DNA of 64,000 nucleotides from CAYONZ01 sp964405465 (GCA_964405465.1 CAYONZ010000016.1:1-64000); one strand, 5' to 3'. Shown: positions 16,281-25,122, counted from the first letter of the stretch. Notes: generated by a model not told the origin, from the letters alone. Made by a program: numbers and translations.

Positions 16281-17027
16281 ATGGCTGGCTCGTTCAAACT
16301 TCGAACATTAGAGAACTCGACCTGTTGGTTTTCTTTCAGGGTTAGATCGAGTTCAAAGTTTTATTCTGTTGCTGGTGAGAACTCATTTCTTGTCTTTAGT
16401 CTAGGCTTGGTTTTGCTCGTCATGCTCTCGAGTTGTTCAGCTCTTTTGCGCCGTTCAGAAGAAAGCGGCTTCGCTGATCGAGATCGTTTCTCGTCCTACG
16501 GTCTTGAGCAACGAGATGTACGAGCATCTGAAAGTAGTCAATCGGCTCAAGATCTTGGTTTTGATGACACGCAATCATTGAATCCACAACAACGTTTTGC
16601 GCTGAAGAAGAGGCTAGAATTGCGTGAGGCAGAGCGCGCCCTTGCTGGTCGTCGTGAGCGTGAGCAATACTATCGTTACAAAGCATTTTTGCGTTCAGAC
16701 CAAGAGCGCATCGATTTGTTGAATCTTCCCACCTTTGAGGCCCGACAGCGATGGTTGGATGGCCGAGGGTACAGTAGCGAGAATTTTGGTAAGACTCCGC
16801 AAACCCAAGCCCTGATCGAAGCGAACGATTTGACCGTGGGAATGAGTAAGGATGCTGTGAAAGAAAGTTGGGGGGAGCCCGAAGTGGTCGAAGTGGCTGG
16901 TAGCCCCATATATGGCAATGAACGTTGGAAATACCAGGAGTATGTTTCGTCTCCTGAAGGATACCTGAGTGAAACTCGATTGGTGTATTTTGAGGGCGGT
17001 CGAGTTGTTGGATGGGAAAAGCAGTAG
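16281..17027 (+). CDS. Outer-membrane-type lipoprotein with a BamE/OmlA-like domain
   Basis: A 248-residue lipoprotein. The lipobox is in LLVMLSSC with Cys52, behind an unusually long signal region that carries a 30-residue N-terminal extension. GGAGG before the ATG supports this start. A charged, Arg/Glu-rich helical stretch occupies about 60-150. Residues of about 180-248 resemble the SmpA/OmlA (BamE) fold: DLTVGMSKDAVKESWGEPE, a WKYQEY strand, and RLVYFEGGRVVGWE. BamE is a small accessory of the outer-membrane assembly machine, but this protein is about twice its size, so I only claim the domain resemblance. Confidence 0.65.
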   Translation: MAGSFKLRTLENSTCWFSFRVRSSSKFYSVAGENSFLVFSLGLVLLVMLSSCSALLRRSEESGFADRDRFSSYGLEQRDVRASESSQSAQDLGFDDTQSLNPQQRFALKKRLELREAERALAGRREREQYYRYKAFLRSDQERIDLLNLPTFEARQRWLDGRGYSSENFGKTPQTQALIEANDLTVGMSKDAVKESWGEPEVVEVAGSPIYGNERWKYQEYVSSPEGYLSETRLVYFEGGRVVGWEKQ

Positions 17028-17100
17028 GGCTTCATAAAATTTCTGGATGACTATTGCTACAGCCATTTAATTTACGGAGTTCATTCAAGGTGGGTGTAAA

Positions 17101-17832
17101 ATGAAAGCAGTTCTGCTGCTAGCAGGTTTGTTGGTTCCATTTCTTAGCTTTGCATATTTGAATCCTCCCCGGGTTATCAGTCTCATCCCATCTGACCATA
17201 ATTTAGAAAATGAAAATCAAATTGAGACGTTGTGCCCTAAGACTTCGGTGAATTTTGAGTCTTGCAAAAAAGAGAAACTCCGTCCCCGAATATGGAGTCT
17301 CAAAATCTATGAAACTCCGGACGCTCAGTCGCAGGCGATTGGCAAAATACAAATTACCGGTATTCCTGGTAAGGGTTTACGAGCGCAGTATTTGCCTGAG
17401 GGTAAGGCCCCAATGGATTTTCCTAGTGACTCGAAGGGCACCGATTGGGGCTATTCTTGCTATTTTGAGTTCACGGTAGTTGATGAAAAAGGGGATTGGT
17501 TTCAACTTCCTAAAAGGCCATTTCCGAAATCGGTCTGGATTAATCCAAAAATTGACTGGGGTAAAGGCGGAGATTTGAGCACAAGTTTCACTTCTCGTCC
17601 GCTGGACAATGAGACAGTCTACAATGCAGGTGCATTGGGCAATATCGTCATTACAAAATTTTCTGCAAGTGAATTCAGATTTCGAAAAGAAAATGTCAAC
17701 GATATGTCTTGCGGCAACGAGCCCAAAAATATTTCGCCAATTGAGTTGAAAGAGATCACGAAACCCATCTCCACTCTATTTGACAAAGATGGGCATCTTA
17801 TTGTCTGGCCAGCGTACTGTCGAGGATGTTGA
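17101..17832 (+). CDS. Exported protein of unknown function
   Basis: A 243-residue protein with a typical Sec signal peptide (residues 1-18, ending SFA) and six cysteines in the mature part, consistent with disulfides in the periplasm or outside the cell. I recognise no family. It is probably beta-rich. The start has AAGGTGG upstream. It follows the BamE-like lipoprotein gene by 73 bases, and its stop is separated by a single base from the stop of the convergent sigma-54 activator gene, leaving no room for a terminator between them. Confidence 0.7.
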   Translation: MKAVLLLAGLLVPFLSFAYLNPPRVISLIPSDHNLENENQIETLCPKTSVNFESCKKEKLRPRIWSLKIYETPDAQSQAIGKIQITGIPGKGLRAQYLPEGKAPMDFPSDSKGTDWGYSCYFEFTVVDEKGDWFQLPKRPFPKSVWINPKIDWGKGGDLSTSFTSRPLDNETVYNAGALGNIVITKFSASEFRFRKENVNDMSCGNEPKNISPIELKEITKPISTLFDKDGHLIVWPAYCRGC

Positions 17833-17833
17833 A

Positions 17834-19102
17834 TCAATAGTTTTCGAGATTGATTTCATATGCTCGTATGCGGTCGTGCAATGTAGATTTGGGTAGGCCT
17901 AAATCAAGAGCGGTTCGTCGTTGGTTTCCTTTATTTGCTTTAAGTCTCTCCAAGATCATTTCACGTTCCATTTCTTTGAGAATATTTCGTGAGCCATTGG
18001 CCTGAACTTCGGTTTGAAATGGTGAACGCTCTGGTCGTTTTTCAATGAGTTGCTCGAGAAGTTCGGGGGTGATGGTTTCACCAGGGAAATACGCTGATGC
18101 TCGCGAAACTACGTTACGCAGCTCTCGAATGTTTCCGGGCCAAGAATGAGTTTTCATATTGAGAATAGCGGTGTGTGAAAATCGCACGCGATAGTATTTT
18201 GCAAACTGAAAAAAGAGATCTTCAAAGTCTTCAAGGCGCTCAATCAATGGAGGTGGATTGATCTGGCAAACATTGATTCGAAAGTAGAGATCTTCGCGAA
18301 ATTCACCTCGCATCACTTGCAGTGAAAGATCTTTGTGAGTCGCAGCGAGAATTCGCACGTCAGTGGCTATTGTACGATCTGCACCAAGAGGCCGAATCTC
18401 TTTGGCCTCAATTGCCCTTAAGAGTTTAGGTTGAAGTGACAACGGAAGGTCACCAATTTCATCGAGAAAGAGGGTGCCTCCGCGAGCACTTTCAAATGCA
18501 CCTTTGCGATCAGTGAGGGCTCCCGTAAAACTTCCTTTGGTATGTCCAAAGAGTTCACTCTCGATCAGGTTTTCACTTAGGGCACCGCAGTTCAGACTTA
18601 TAAACGGAGCCTGTTTTCTGCTAGAAAACTCATGAATCTTCTGTGCCACCACCTCTTTACCACTCCCTGATGGGCCGATGATCATAACCGGAAAATCTGT
18701 TGTCGCAAAGGCCTTGAGTTTTGTGAGTTGAAAATTCCATTTTGCATTTTTGCTGTGTAAATCGCTTTGTGCGGCGGCACTGTCTGAAAAAACATAAGCC
18801 GTCTGTCCAAAGCGCACTCGATCATTTTGTGCCAGGGTGACCTCAGTGATTTTTGAATCATTCAAAAAAGTTCCATTCGAGGAGCCTAGGTCTCGCAACA
18901 CAAAGCCATGAGCCCGTTTTTCGATTCGAGCATGCCGACCAGAGACAAATGGGTCATTTAACACCAGAGAAGACCCCTCATCTCTACCGATCGTAAAGAA
19001 TTCCTTGAGTTCAAGTGCTGTCTCGCCTGGTCGATTGAAGGGCAAAAGAAAACCGACTTCGTTTTGTTTTTGCGCTCCATGGGTCATGATCTTTGTTTGC
19101 AT
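17834..19102 (-). CDS. FHA-domain sigma-54-dependent transcriptional activator
   Basis: A 422-residue enhancer-binding protein. The N-terminus is a forkhead-associated domain (GR at 39-40, SGRH at 54-57, GSSNGT at 73-78) that binds phosphothreonine, instead of a response-regulator receiver. The AAA+ domain has Walker A GPSGSGKE (143-150), a GSFTGA sigma-54 contact loop (190-195; Ser replaces the usual Ala), Walker B GGTLFLDEIGD, and arginine fingers in FREDLYFRINVC. A Fis-type HTH closes the protein. GAGGAG upstream fixes the start at 19102. FHA activators of this design are typical of delta-proteobacteria and Bdellovibrio and imply control by a Ser/Thr kinase. rpoN is in the same window. Confidence 0.93.
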   Translation of the reverse strand: MQTKIMTHGAQKQNEVGFLLPFNRPGETALELKEFFTIGRDEGSSLVLNDPFVSGRHARIEKRAHGFVLRDLGSSNGTFLNDSKITEVTLAQNDRVRFGQTAYVFSDSAAAQSDLHSKNAKWNFQLTKLKAFATTDFPVMIIGPSGSGKEVVAQKIHEFSSRKQAPFISLNCGALSENLIESELFGHTKGSFTGALTDRKGAFESARGGTLFLDEIGDLPLSLQPKLLRAIEAKEIRPLGADRTIATDVRILAATHKDLSLQVMRGEFREDLYFRINVCQINPPPLIERLEDFEDLFFQFAKYYRVRFSHTAILNMKTHSWPGNIRELRNVVSRASAYFPGETITPELLEQLIEKRPERSPFQTEVQANGSRNILKEMEREMILERLKANKGNQRRTALDLGLPKSTLHDRIRAYEINLENY

Positions 19103-19237
19103 ACTCTCTCCTCTAGCGAAACATAAGGTTTCTTCGGCCAACTTTGCCGTCGTGTGCGAGCTAGATTCAAAGTTTATGCCGCATCTCAAGAAAATGAGAA
19201 AAATCAGCATTCAGTGGTTAAAAATAAACCCGGTTGA

Positions 19238-19245
19238 TATAAAAT
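19238..19245 (+). promoter_or_regulatory. Candidate -10 region of engB, leaderless geometry
   Basis: Overlapping TATAAA (19238-19243) and TAAAAT (19240-19245) end 9-11 bases before the engB ATG. No Shine-Dalgarno lies between. The possible -35 (GTTAAA at 19217-19222) is weak. The site lies in the divergent region shared with the sigma-54 activator gene. Confidence 0.35.
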
Positions 19246-19254
19246 AATCCCGTC

Positions 19255-19896
19255 ATGACAGAAAAAAAACGCGTGAAATCTAATAAATCAAATGCTGGCA
19301 GCGGTGGTATCGAGCTATCGTTTGTCAAAAGTGCACAAAACATTCAGGGATGGCCAAAGGATAAACGCCTTGAAGTGGCCATTGTTGGGCGTTCGAATGC
19401 CGGAAAGTCGTCGTTCATCAATGGGCTTTCCGGACGAAAGCTTGCTAAAGTGAGCTCCTCTCCCGGAAAAACGCGATTACTGAATTTTTTCAATGTCGGC
19501 GGCTATTGGCGCCTGGTGGACATGCCTGGCTATGGATTCGCTTCGCGATCTGGTTCAGAAATGACCGACTGGCGCAAGATGATCGAAGAATATCTAACCA
19601 AGCGAGAGCAGCTGGCTGGGCTTCTCATTGTAATGGATTGCCGTCGTTCCTGGGATAAGGATGAACAGCTCTTGGTGGATTGGATGCAGCCTCGGGGATT
19701 GCCTATGGCCATTGTTTTGACAAAAGCCGACAAAGTGAGTGAGGCCGAAATCAAAAAGACCGTGTCCAAAATGAAGAAAGATTCGGGACTAAGTGATGTC
19801 TTTGTTACGTCTACGCTAAAAAAGATGGGACAAGACTTAGTTGAGAAACACATCTTCGATAAGTGGATCAAAGTTAAATTAAAAGGTGTTCAATGA
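19255..19896 (+). CDS. engB: Ribosome-biogenesis GTPase EngB (YihA/YsxC)
   Basis: A 213-residue essential-type GTPase that acts in assembly of the large ribosomal subunit. The G motifs are visible: G1 GRSNAGKSS (45-53), G2 Thr in GKTR, G3 DMPGYG (89-94), G4 TKAD, and a G5-like VTSTLKK. The start ATG has no Shine-Dalgarno but a promoter-like -10 close by. Its stop overlaps the kdsB start by 4 bases, so both genes are translationally coupled. Confidence 0.95.
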   Translation: MTEKKRVKSNKSNAGSGGIELSFVKSAQNIQGWPKDKRLEVAIVGRSNAGKSSFINGLSGRKLAKVSSSPGKTRLLNFFNVGGYWRLVDMPGYGFASRSGSEMTDWRKMIEEYLTKREQLAGLLIVMDCRRSWDKDEQLLVDWMQPRGLPMAIVLTKADKVSEAEIKKTVSKMKKDSGLSDVFVTSTLKKMGQDLVEKHIFDKWIKVKLKGVQ

Positions 19897-20636
19897 AAGT
19901 TTTAGGAGTGATTCCGGCGCGATATGCCTCGACCCGGTTTCCAGGAAAGCCTTTGGCATTGATCGCAGGCCGGCCGCTTCTACAGTGGGTGATCGAGGCT
20001 TGTCAAAAGAGTCAAAAGTTGACCCAGTTTTTGGTTGCCACAGACGATCAAAGAATTGCGAACTTGGCTCGAGACTTGGGTGTTGCCTACGAAATGACGG
20101 ACTCCAATCTGCCGACAGGCTCTGATCGAGTGTGGCAGGCAGGGCAAAGGCATGAGGCCGATGTGATTTTGAGTATTCAGGGAGACGAGCCTCTGCTTGA
20201 GGGTTGGGTTCTTGATCAATTGATTGCGCCATTTGCGCAAGATGGTGGGTTGCAGATGGCGACTCTTGGTCGAGAGTTGAGCCATGATGATTTGAGTTCA
20301 TTGAATACCGTCAAAATTGTACAGAACTGCCGAGGTGAGGCCTTGTACTTTAGTCGCTTTGCGATTCCCTATTCGCGCCATCTCGTCGAGCCTGGTCAAA
20401 AACTGGAAGGTGCACTTAAGCACATTGGTATTTATGCCTATCGACGAGATTTTTTGCAGACGTACTGTGCGCAGCCTGTTGTTGAAATCGAGGCGCGCGA
20501 GAGTCTTGAACAGTTGCGTGCATTGTATTTAGGGGCCAGAATTAAGGTGGTCAAAGTTGATCATGAAAGTTGGGGAGTGGATGTCCCTGAAGATGTAGCC
20601 AAGGTTGAAAAGATCTTGCGTTCAAGAATGGCTTGA
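19893..20636 (+). CDS. kdsB: CMP-Kdo synthetase (3-deoxy-manno-octulosonate cytidylyltransferase)
   Basis: A 247-residue enzyme that activates Kdo with CTP for lipid A-core assembly in the cytoplasm. The nucleotide-binding start VIPARYASTRFPGKPL and the segments TGSDRVWQA, IQGDEPLL, HIGIYAYRRDFL, and ESLEQLRALYLG match the family. It overlaps engB by 4 bases and is followed closely by pyrG, which makes the CTP that this enzyme consumes, a functionally sensible order. Confidence 0.96.
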   Translation: MKVLGVIPARYASTRFPGKPLALIAGRPLLQWVIEACQKSQKLTQFLVATDDQRIANLARDLGVAYEMTDSNLPTGSDRVWQAGQRHEADVILSIQGDEPLLEGWVLDQLIAPFAQDGGLQMATLGRELSHDDLSSLNTVKIVQNCRGEALYFSRFAIPYSRHLVEPGQKLEGALKHIGIYAYRRDFLQTYCAQPVVEIEARESLEQLRALYLGARIKVVKVDHESWGVDVPEDVAKVEKILRSRMA

Positions 20637-20652
20637 GAACAAGGAGTGAGTG

Positions 20653-22629
20653 ATGTCGAAAGCAAAATTGCCGAAAGAAAAGCCGCCAAAAGAAACGAAG
20701 CAGAGTTCAATGAAGACTCTGAATTTAGCAACGGCAAAAGCCCAGACAAGGGTTTCTCGAAAAGTTAAGGCGCATTCGTCTGCACATTCATCAACGCGGG
20801 TGAGTGCGCAGGCGAAGGCGCGGACGAGTGCTAAGCATTCGAACACCACTCATAAAAAAACCTCGAAAAAGGCCACTCCGCGCTTAGAGCAGAAATTTAT
20901 TTTTGTAACGGGTGGGGTGGTATCATCAATCGGCAAGGGCTTGAGTGCCGCGAGTTTGGGTACGCTTCTCGAGGCTCGAGGAGTCAAAGTTACGTTGATG
21001 AAATTTGATCCGTACTTGAATGTTGATCCGGGAACAATGTCACCGCTTCAGCATGGCGAAGTATACGTCACAGAGGATGGGGCTGAAACAGATTTAGATT
21101 TGGGGCACTATGAGCGCTTTACCAATTCTGTCGTTCACCGTATGAACAGCGTGACCACGGGACAAGTGTATGAACAAGTCATAGCAAAAGAAAGACGCGG
21201 CGATTACTTGGGTGGAACCGTGCAGGTAATTCCACATATCACCGATGAAATTAAACTTCGAATGTTTGAAGCGGCTCAGGGGTCGGAAGTGGCTATTGTT
21301 GAAATTGGTGGAACAGTTGGAGACATAGAAAGTCTGCCCTTTCTAGAAGCCATTCGACAGATGCGAGTGGATGTTGGTTTTGAGAATTCAATATTTGTCC
21401 ACGTCACCTATGTGCCTTACATCGCTGCGGCTGGGGAGTTGAAAAGTAAACCAACGCAACACTCAGTGAAGGAGCTGCGTGAAATTGGTATTCAGCCGGA
21501 TTTTTTAATTTGCCGAAGTGAGAAGTCGATATCTCCTGAGATCAAAGCCAAAATTGGGTTGTTTTGTAGCGTGCGTCCAGAGAATGTGATTGCTGCGACC
21601 GATTGTTCGACAATTTATGAAGTGCCTTTGATGTTGCACTCCGAAGGATTTGATCAGCAGGTTGTGGATCGCCTAGGGCTTGAAGCTAATTCTCCAGACT
21701 TGGACGGTTGGCAAAAGATGGTGCAAAATCTCAAACATCCACAAAACAGTATGACAATTGGAATTGTCGGAAAATATGTCGACCTGAAAGAATCGTATAA
21801 GTCACTCAATGAGGCCATTGTTCATGGCGGAATTGCGAATCAAACAAAGGTGGAGATGTTGTACATTGACTCCGAAACTTTGAATTCGTCCAATGTGCAT
21901 CAGTACCTCGGAAATGTGCATGGCATTTTGGTTCCCGGTGGCTTTGGAGAAAGAGGCGCTGAAGGCAAAATGTTGGCGATTCAATATGCGCGTGAAAATC
22001 GTGTGCCTTATTTTGGAATCTGTTTTGGCATGCAGTTGGCTGCCATTGAATTTGCGCGCCACGTGTGTGGCATTCAAGATGCCACGAGCCGCGAGTTTAC
22101 AAAAGAGCAGCGAGGCAGTCATAATTTTGTAATTGATATTATGGCCGAACAAAAGAAGGTCACAGATAAAGGTGGGACTATGCGCTTAGGAGCCTTTAAT
22201 TGTGCATTGAAATCTGGTTCGTTGGCGCATAAGGCTTACGCGCAATCGCTGATCAGTGAACGGCATCGGCATCGGTTTGAATTCAATAATAAATATCGAT
22301 CGCTTTTTGAAAAACGCGGCATGATTCTTTCGGGAATTTGCGAGGAGCGAGATTTGGTTGAGGTGATCGAATTAAAAGATCACCCTTGGTTTGTTGGTGT
22401 GCAATTTCACCCTGAATTTAAATCTCGACCGTTGGCTCCGCATCCGTTGTTTACAGACTTTGTGGCGGCCTCGCTCAAGCAAAAAAAATTGAAGTCAGTG
22501 CCTGCAAAAAACCCACAGAGAAACGGGCGTACACCGACGCGTATGATGATTGCGAAACAAGGCCGTCAAAGTACTCGACAGCAGACAAAGGGATACGGTA
22601 GTTCAAAGGTATGGAAAGAATCACTTTAG
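20653..22629 (+). CDS. pyrG: CTP synthase with basic N- and C-terminal extensions
   Basis: Makes CTP from UTP, ATP and glutamine. The synthetase core begins at KFIFVTGGVVSSIGKG (about residue 81) instead of near residue 5, so the protein carries about 76 extra residues rich in Lys, Arg, Ser, Thr and Ala. No ATG, GTG or TTG lies close to the core start (the nearest in-frame GTG at 20800 still leaves about 28 extra residues), and AAGGAG fits the ATG at 20653. The glutaminase domain has GICFGMQ with the catalytic Cys and HPEF near the end. A second basic tail of about 45 residues follows. Total 658 residues against about 540 in the family. Confidence 0.93.
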   Translation: MSKAKLPKEKPPKETKQSSMKTLNLATAKAQTRVSRKVKAHSSAHSSTRVSAQAKARTSAKHSNTTHKKTSKKATPRLEQKFIFVTGGVVSSIGKGLSAASLGTLLEARGVKVTLMKFDPYLNVDPGTMSPLQHGEVYVTEDGAETDLDLGHYERFTNSVVHRMNSVTTGQVYEQVIAKERRGDYLGGTVQVIPHITDEIKLRMFEAAQGSEVAIVEIGGTVGDIESLPFLEAIRQMRVDVGFENSIFVHVTYVPYIAAAGELKSKPTQHSVKELREIGIQPDFLICRSEKSISPEIKAKIGLFCSVRPENVIAATDCSTIYEVPLMLHSEGFDQQVVDRLGLEANSPDLDGWQKMVQNLKHPQNSMTIGIVGKYVDLKESYKSLNEAIVHGGIANQTKVEMLYIDSETLNSSNVHQYLGNVHGILVPGGFGERGAEGKMLAIQYARENRVPYFGICFGMQLAAIEFARHVCGIQDATSREFTKEQRGSHNFVIDIMAEQKKVTDKGGTMRLGAFNCALKSGSLAHKAYAQSLISERHRHRFEFNNKYRSLFEKRGMILSGICEERDLVEVIELKDHPWFVGVQFHPEFKSRPLAPHPLFTDFVAASLKQKKLKSVPAKNPQRNGRTPTRMMIAKQGRQSTRQQTKGYGSSKVWKESL

Positions 22630-22637
22630 GTTATCAA

Positions 22638-23618
22638 ATGAATAAAGATTTAAAAGAAGCACAGCGTGTTTTAGAAATTGAAGCGCGAGCGATTTTGGCC
22701 TTGAAAGACCGATTGAATGCGGATTTTGAAAGAGCCGTTGAGCTCTTGATCCAATGCCGTGGCAAAGTGGTCGTCACTGGCATGGGAAAATCAGGACAAG
22801 TGGGTCGCAAGATTGCGAGCACCATGAGTTCCACCGGAACTCCTTCAATTTTTGTTCACCCAGCAGACAGCTCTCACGGAGACCTGGGGGCTCTAGGTTC
22901 AGAAGATCTGATTTTGGCGATCAGCTACAGTGGCGAAACCCCTGAGCTTCAAGCCGTATTGAAATTTGCGGCTCGTAAGGGCAATACGATTTTGGCGATG
23001 ACAGGCAATATGAAAAGCACCTTGGCACAAGCAGCGGACATTGCGCTGGATGTGCATGTTGATGAAGAGGCTTGTCCTTTGGGATTGGCACCTACGGCAA
23101 GTACGACGGTGACTTTGGCTTTAGGCGATGCTTTGGCGGTGGCTCTTTTGCAACGACGCGGTTTTCGTGAAGGTGATTTTGCAGAGTTTCATCCCGGTGG
23201 AAGCCTGGGGCGCAAGCTTTTGACCCGTGTTTCAGATCTGATGCACAAGGGAGAGGCCTTGCCGATTGTTAAAACGAGCGAACCAATGCGCCAGGTGTTG
23301 ACGTTGATGACTCAAAGAGAAGTGCGCGGCATAGCCGGAGTGGTTGATGACAACGGCGTCTTGATTGGAGTGATCACCGATGGTGATATTCGTCGGCGCT
23401 TGGAGAAAAGCTTGAGTCCGCTTGATGAAACGGCCCAGGACCTCATGGCCAAAAATCCGAAGACAATTGATTTGAATGAGTTGGCTGAGAAGGCTTTGTT
23501 TATGATGGAGCAGTTTCGCATTCAGACTCTTTGTGTTGTGGATCGTTCGTCAGCTACACCCGGCTGCCCGGTCGGTATGATTCAATATCATGACCTTTTA
23601 CAGGCCAAAATTCGTTAA
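22638..23618 (+). CDS. kdsD: Arabinose-5-phosphate isomerase
   Basis: A 326-residue KpsF/KdsD-family enzyme that converts ribulose-5-phosphate to arabinose-5-phosphate, the Kdo precursor. The SIS domain (about 30-190) has VVVTGMGKSGQVGRKIAST, SSHGDLGAL and ISYSGETPEL; two CBS repeats follow (about 205-320). The length matches E. coli KdsD when started at 22638. The alternative ATG at 22611, inside pyrG, has an unsuitable Shine-Dalgarno distance. With kdsB and pyrG it forms a Kdo activation cluster; kdsA is not in the window. Confidence 0.93.
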   Translation: MNKDLKEAQRVLEIEARAILALKDRLNADFERAVELLIQCRGKVVVTGMGKSGQVGRKIASTMSSTGTPSIFVHPADSSHGDLGALGSEDLILAISYSGETPELQAVLKFAARKGNTILAMTGNMKSTLAQAADIALDVHVDEEACPLGLAPTASTTVTLALGDALAVALLQRRGFREGDFAEFHPGGSLGRKLLTRVSDLMHKGEALPIVKTSEPMRQVLTLMTQREVRGIAGVVDDNGVLIGVITDGDIRRRLEKSLSPLDETAQDLMAKNPKTIDLNELAEKALFMMEQFRIQTLCVVDRSSATPGCPVGMIQYHDLLQAKIR

Positions 23619-23639
23619 ATCGGATTTGCTATAGAATTT

Positions 23640-23655
23640 GGCCCCTTTAGGGGCT
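23640..23655 (+). terminator. Short GC-rich hairpin after kdsD
   Basis: GGCCCC, loop TTTA, GGGGCT gives six pairs including one G-T wobble. No T run follows, so it is at best a weak terminator. Confidence 0.3.
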
Positions 23656-23767
23656 GTAATAGAAAATATACATTGCGCGTCAAAATGATAGACGCGGCGC
23701 GTTTTGCGGATTATTCCTCCCTCCAGTTTCTAAACTAAAAACTGTGAATCGTAAAAGGGAGGATTCT

Positions 23768-24907
23768 ATGTCTTTTTCTTTATTGGCAAAGCGTAGTTCT
23801 GTTTTTGCTTTGGTCGGTCTTTCAATGGTTTTAGGTTCGTTGTTTTGTTCGTCGTCGTCTCAGGCTATTGAGGCCATGGTACTAGGGCCCTACCGTGCTG
23901 AGAAAGTCGTGGTGCCGCTTGTTTTGAGTACTAACAACTCGCCACTGCAAGCAGTTTCGATCAAAGCTGTGAAGCAGTCTGTGAATGTGATGAATGCCTA
24001 TGTGGAGTTTGCAGACGGCACTATGATTTCGGCATCCAACCTTCTTGGAAGATTGAGTGATCAGAATTCACGTTCAATGGACATCAATGATGCTCGTCCG
24101 GTGCGTGCGCTTCGCCTCGAGGTTGTGAGTGATCTCATCGGTGCGCGAGGAGAATTCGAGGTTTATGCCCAGGTGAGGGTGGATCAGCCTTCGTACGAGA
24201 GGCCCAATCCAAGTTATGAAGAGGGAAGGATGCGTCGCGGGCGCCGTCGTCATGGCAACCCTGGTTTCGAAAACCCAGCTCCGACTTATGACAATGGCTC
24301 TGCTGACAGGGGTTCTTATCGTGAGCGTGAATCGCGAAATCTTGCTGGCTATTGTGCCGACTATGATCATCGGGAATTTGTTGTCGCTAAGAATTTTGCA
24401 TACAGTAGTTCTGGTTTAAATTACACGAGCACCGAATCAGTTCGGTGGGCACAGGGTTTTGTGACGACTCATTTTTGTGGTGCGATCAAAATCTTTCAAA
24501 CTCGCTACCAAGCCATATACCGTGCGGCTTATGATCAAAGTGGTTTGGATATGAGCTCGACAGATGCAAGAGCGTACGCCCTTTCTAAAGTGGAGATGTA
24601 TACCAATCTAGAGGCAGAGGATTTGGTTAAAACTATAAAGGCGGTACGATCTTTTGCCTACAACACCAATGGTTTGGATTTGTCGTCTATAGAAGCGCAA
24701 AAGATGGCGCGTTCGTGGGTGGATCGAGGAAACTGTGAATCTGCAGACTTTGTACAAGAAATAGCCAATCGTTATCGTCAAGAATATCAATTTGCCTACA
24801 GCACCTCGGGTTTGAATTATAATTCTATTGAGGCTCGTCGTTATGCGGTTCGAAGTGTTCGCACGATGTCTCGTTGTGGTGATCTGTTTGCGAGAGCGGT
24901 CAACTGA
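23768..24907 (+). CDS. Secreted protein with four tandem 43-residue FAY/GL repeats
   Basis: A 379-residue exported protein; signal peptide about 1-33, ending SQA. Residues 35-140 resemble a beta-sandwich that includes EVYAQVRVD. A basic Arg/Pro/Tyr-rich linker spans about 140-190. The C-terminal half is four repeats starting at FAY210, AAY253, FAY296 and FAY342. Each follows the pattern [FA]AY-x4-GL-x3-S-[ST/I]-[ED]-[SA]-x4-A and is spaced by 43-46 residues, with Cys in three of the inter-repeat helices. I know no named family for this repeat. AAAAGGGAGG precedes the ATG. A strong terminator follows the gene, so it is probably monocistronic. Confidence 0.75.
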   Translation: MSFSLLAKRSSVFALVGLSMVLGSLFCSSSSQAIEAMVLGPYRAEKVVVPLVLSTNNSPLQAVSIKAVKQSVNVMNAYVEFADGTMISASNLLGRLSDQNSRSMDINDARPVRALRLEVVSDLIGARGEFEVYAQVRVDQPSYERPNPSYEEGRMRRGRRRHGNPGFENPAPTYDNGSADRGSYRERESRNLAGYCADYDHREFVVAKNFAYSSSGLNYTSTESVRWAQGFVTTHFCGAIKIFQTRYQAIYRAAYDQSGLDMSSTDARAYALSKVEMYTNLEAEDLVKTIKAVRSFAYNTNGLDLSSIEAQKMARSWVDRGNCESADFVQEIANRYRQEYQFAYSTSGLNYNSIEARRYAVRSVRTMSRCGDLFARAVN

Positions 24908-24965
24908 TTTTTGTGTACTCTAAATTTCTTGAAAGTGAATCCGGAGAAGTTTTCGCCGGATCGAC

Positions 24966-25000
24966 AAGAAGGAGCGTCGAGCTCCTTCTTTCTTTTTTTG
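24966..25000 (+). terminator. Strong intrinsic terminator
   Basis: AAGAAGGAGC (24966-24975) and GCTCCTTCTT (24981-24990) form a perfect 10-pair stem with loop GTCGA, followed by TCTTTTTTT. It terminates the repeat-protein gene. Confidence 0.9.
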
Positions 25001-25030
25001 ATGCGAGAAGTGCAGCCGGAAGCTCGAGAG

Positions 25031-25122
25031 TCAGCCCGACTGTTGGTTGGGTGTCGCGCTGGAAAATCAGCACGACTGTTGATTGAGTGTCGCGCTGGAA
25101 AATCAGCACGACTTTGGTCATG
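25031..25122. repeat. Tandem 36-bp direct repeat, about 2.5 copies
   Basis: Units start at 25031, 25067 and 25103 (the last partial). Units 1 and 2 differ at only a few positions and share the core GTGTCGCGCTGGAAAATCAG. The array lies between a terminator and the KdsC-like gene. Frames through it are short and lack a convincing start, so I treat it as non-coding. Confidence 0.75.

Noticed and set aside
25031..25122. CRISPR array
   Set aside because: The 36-bp units are directly adjacent with no spacers, only about 2.5 copies, and no cas genes nearby.
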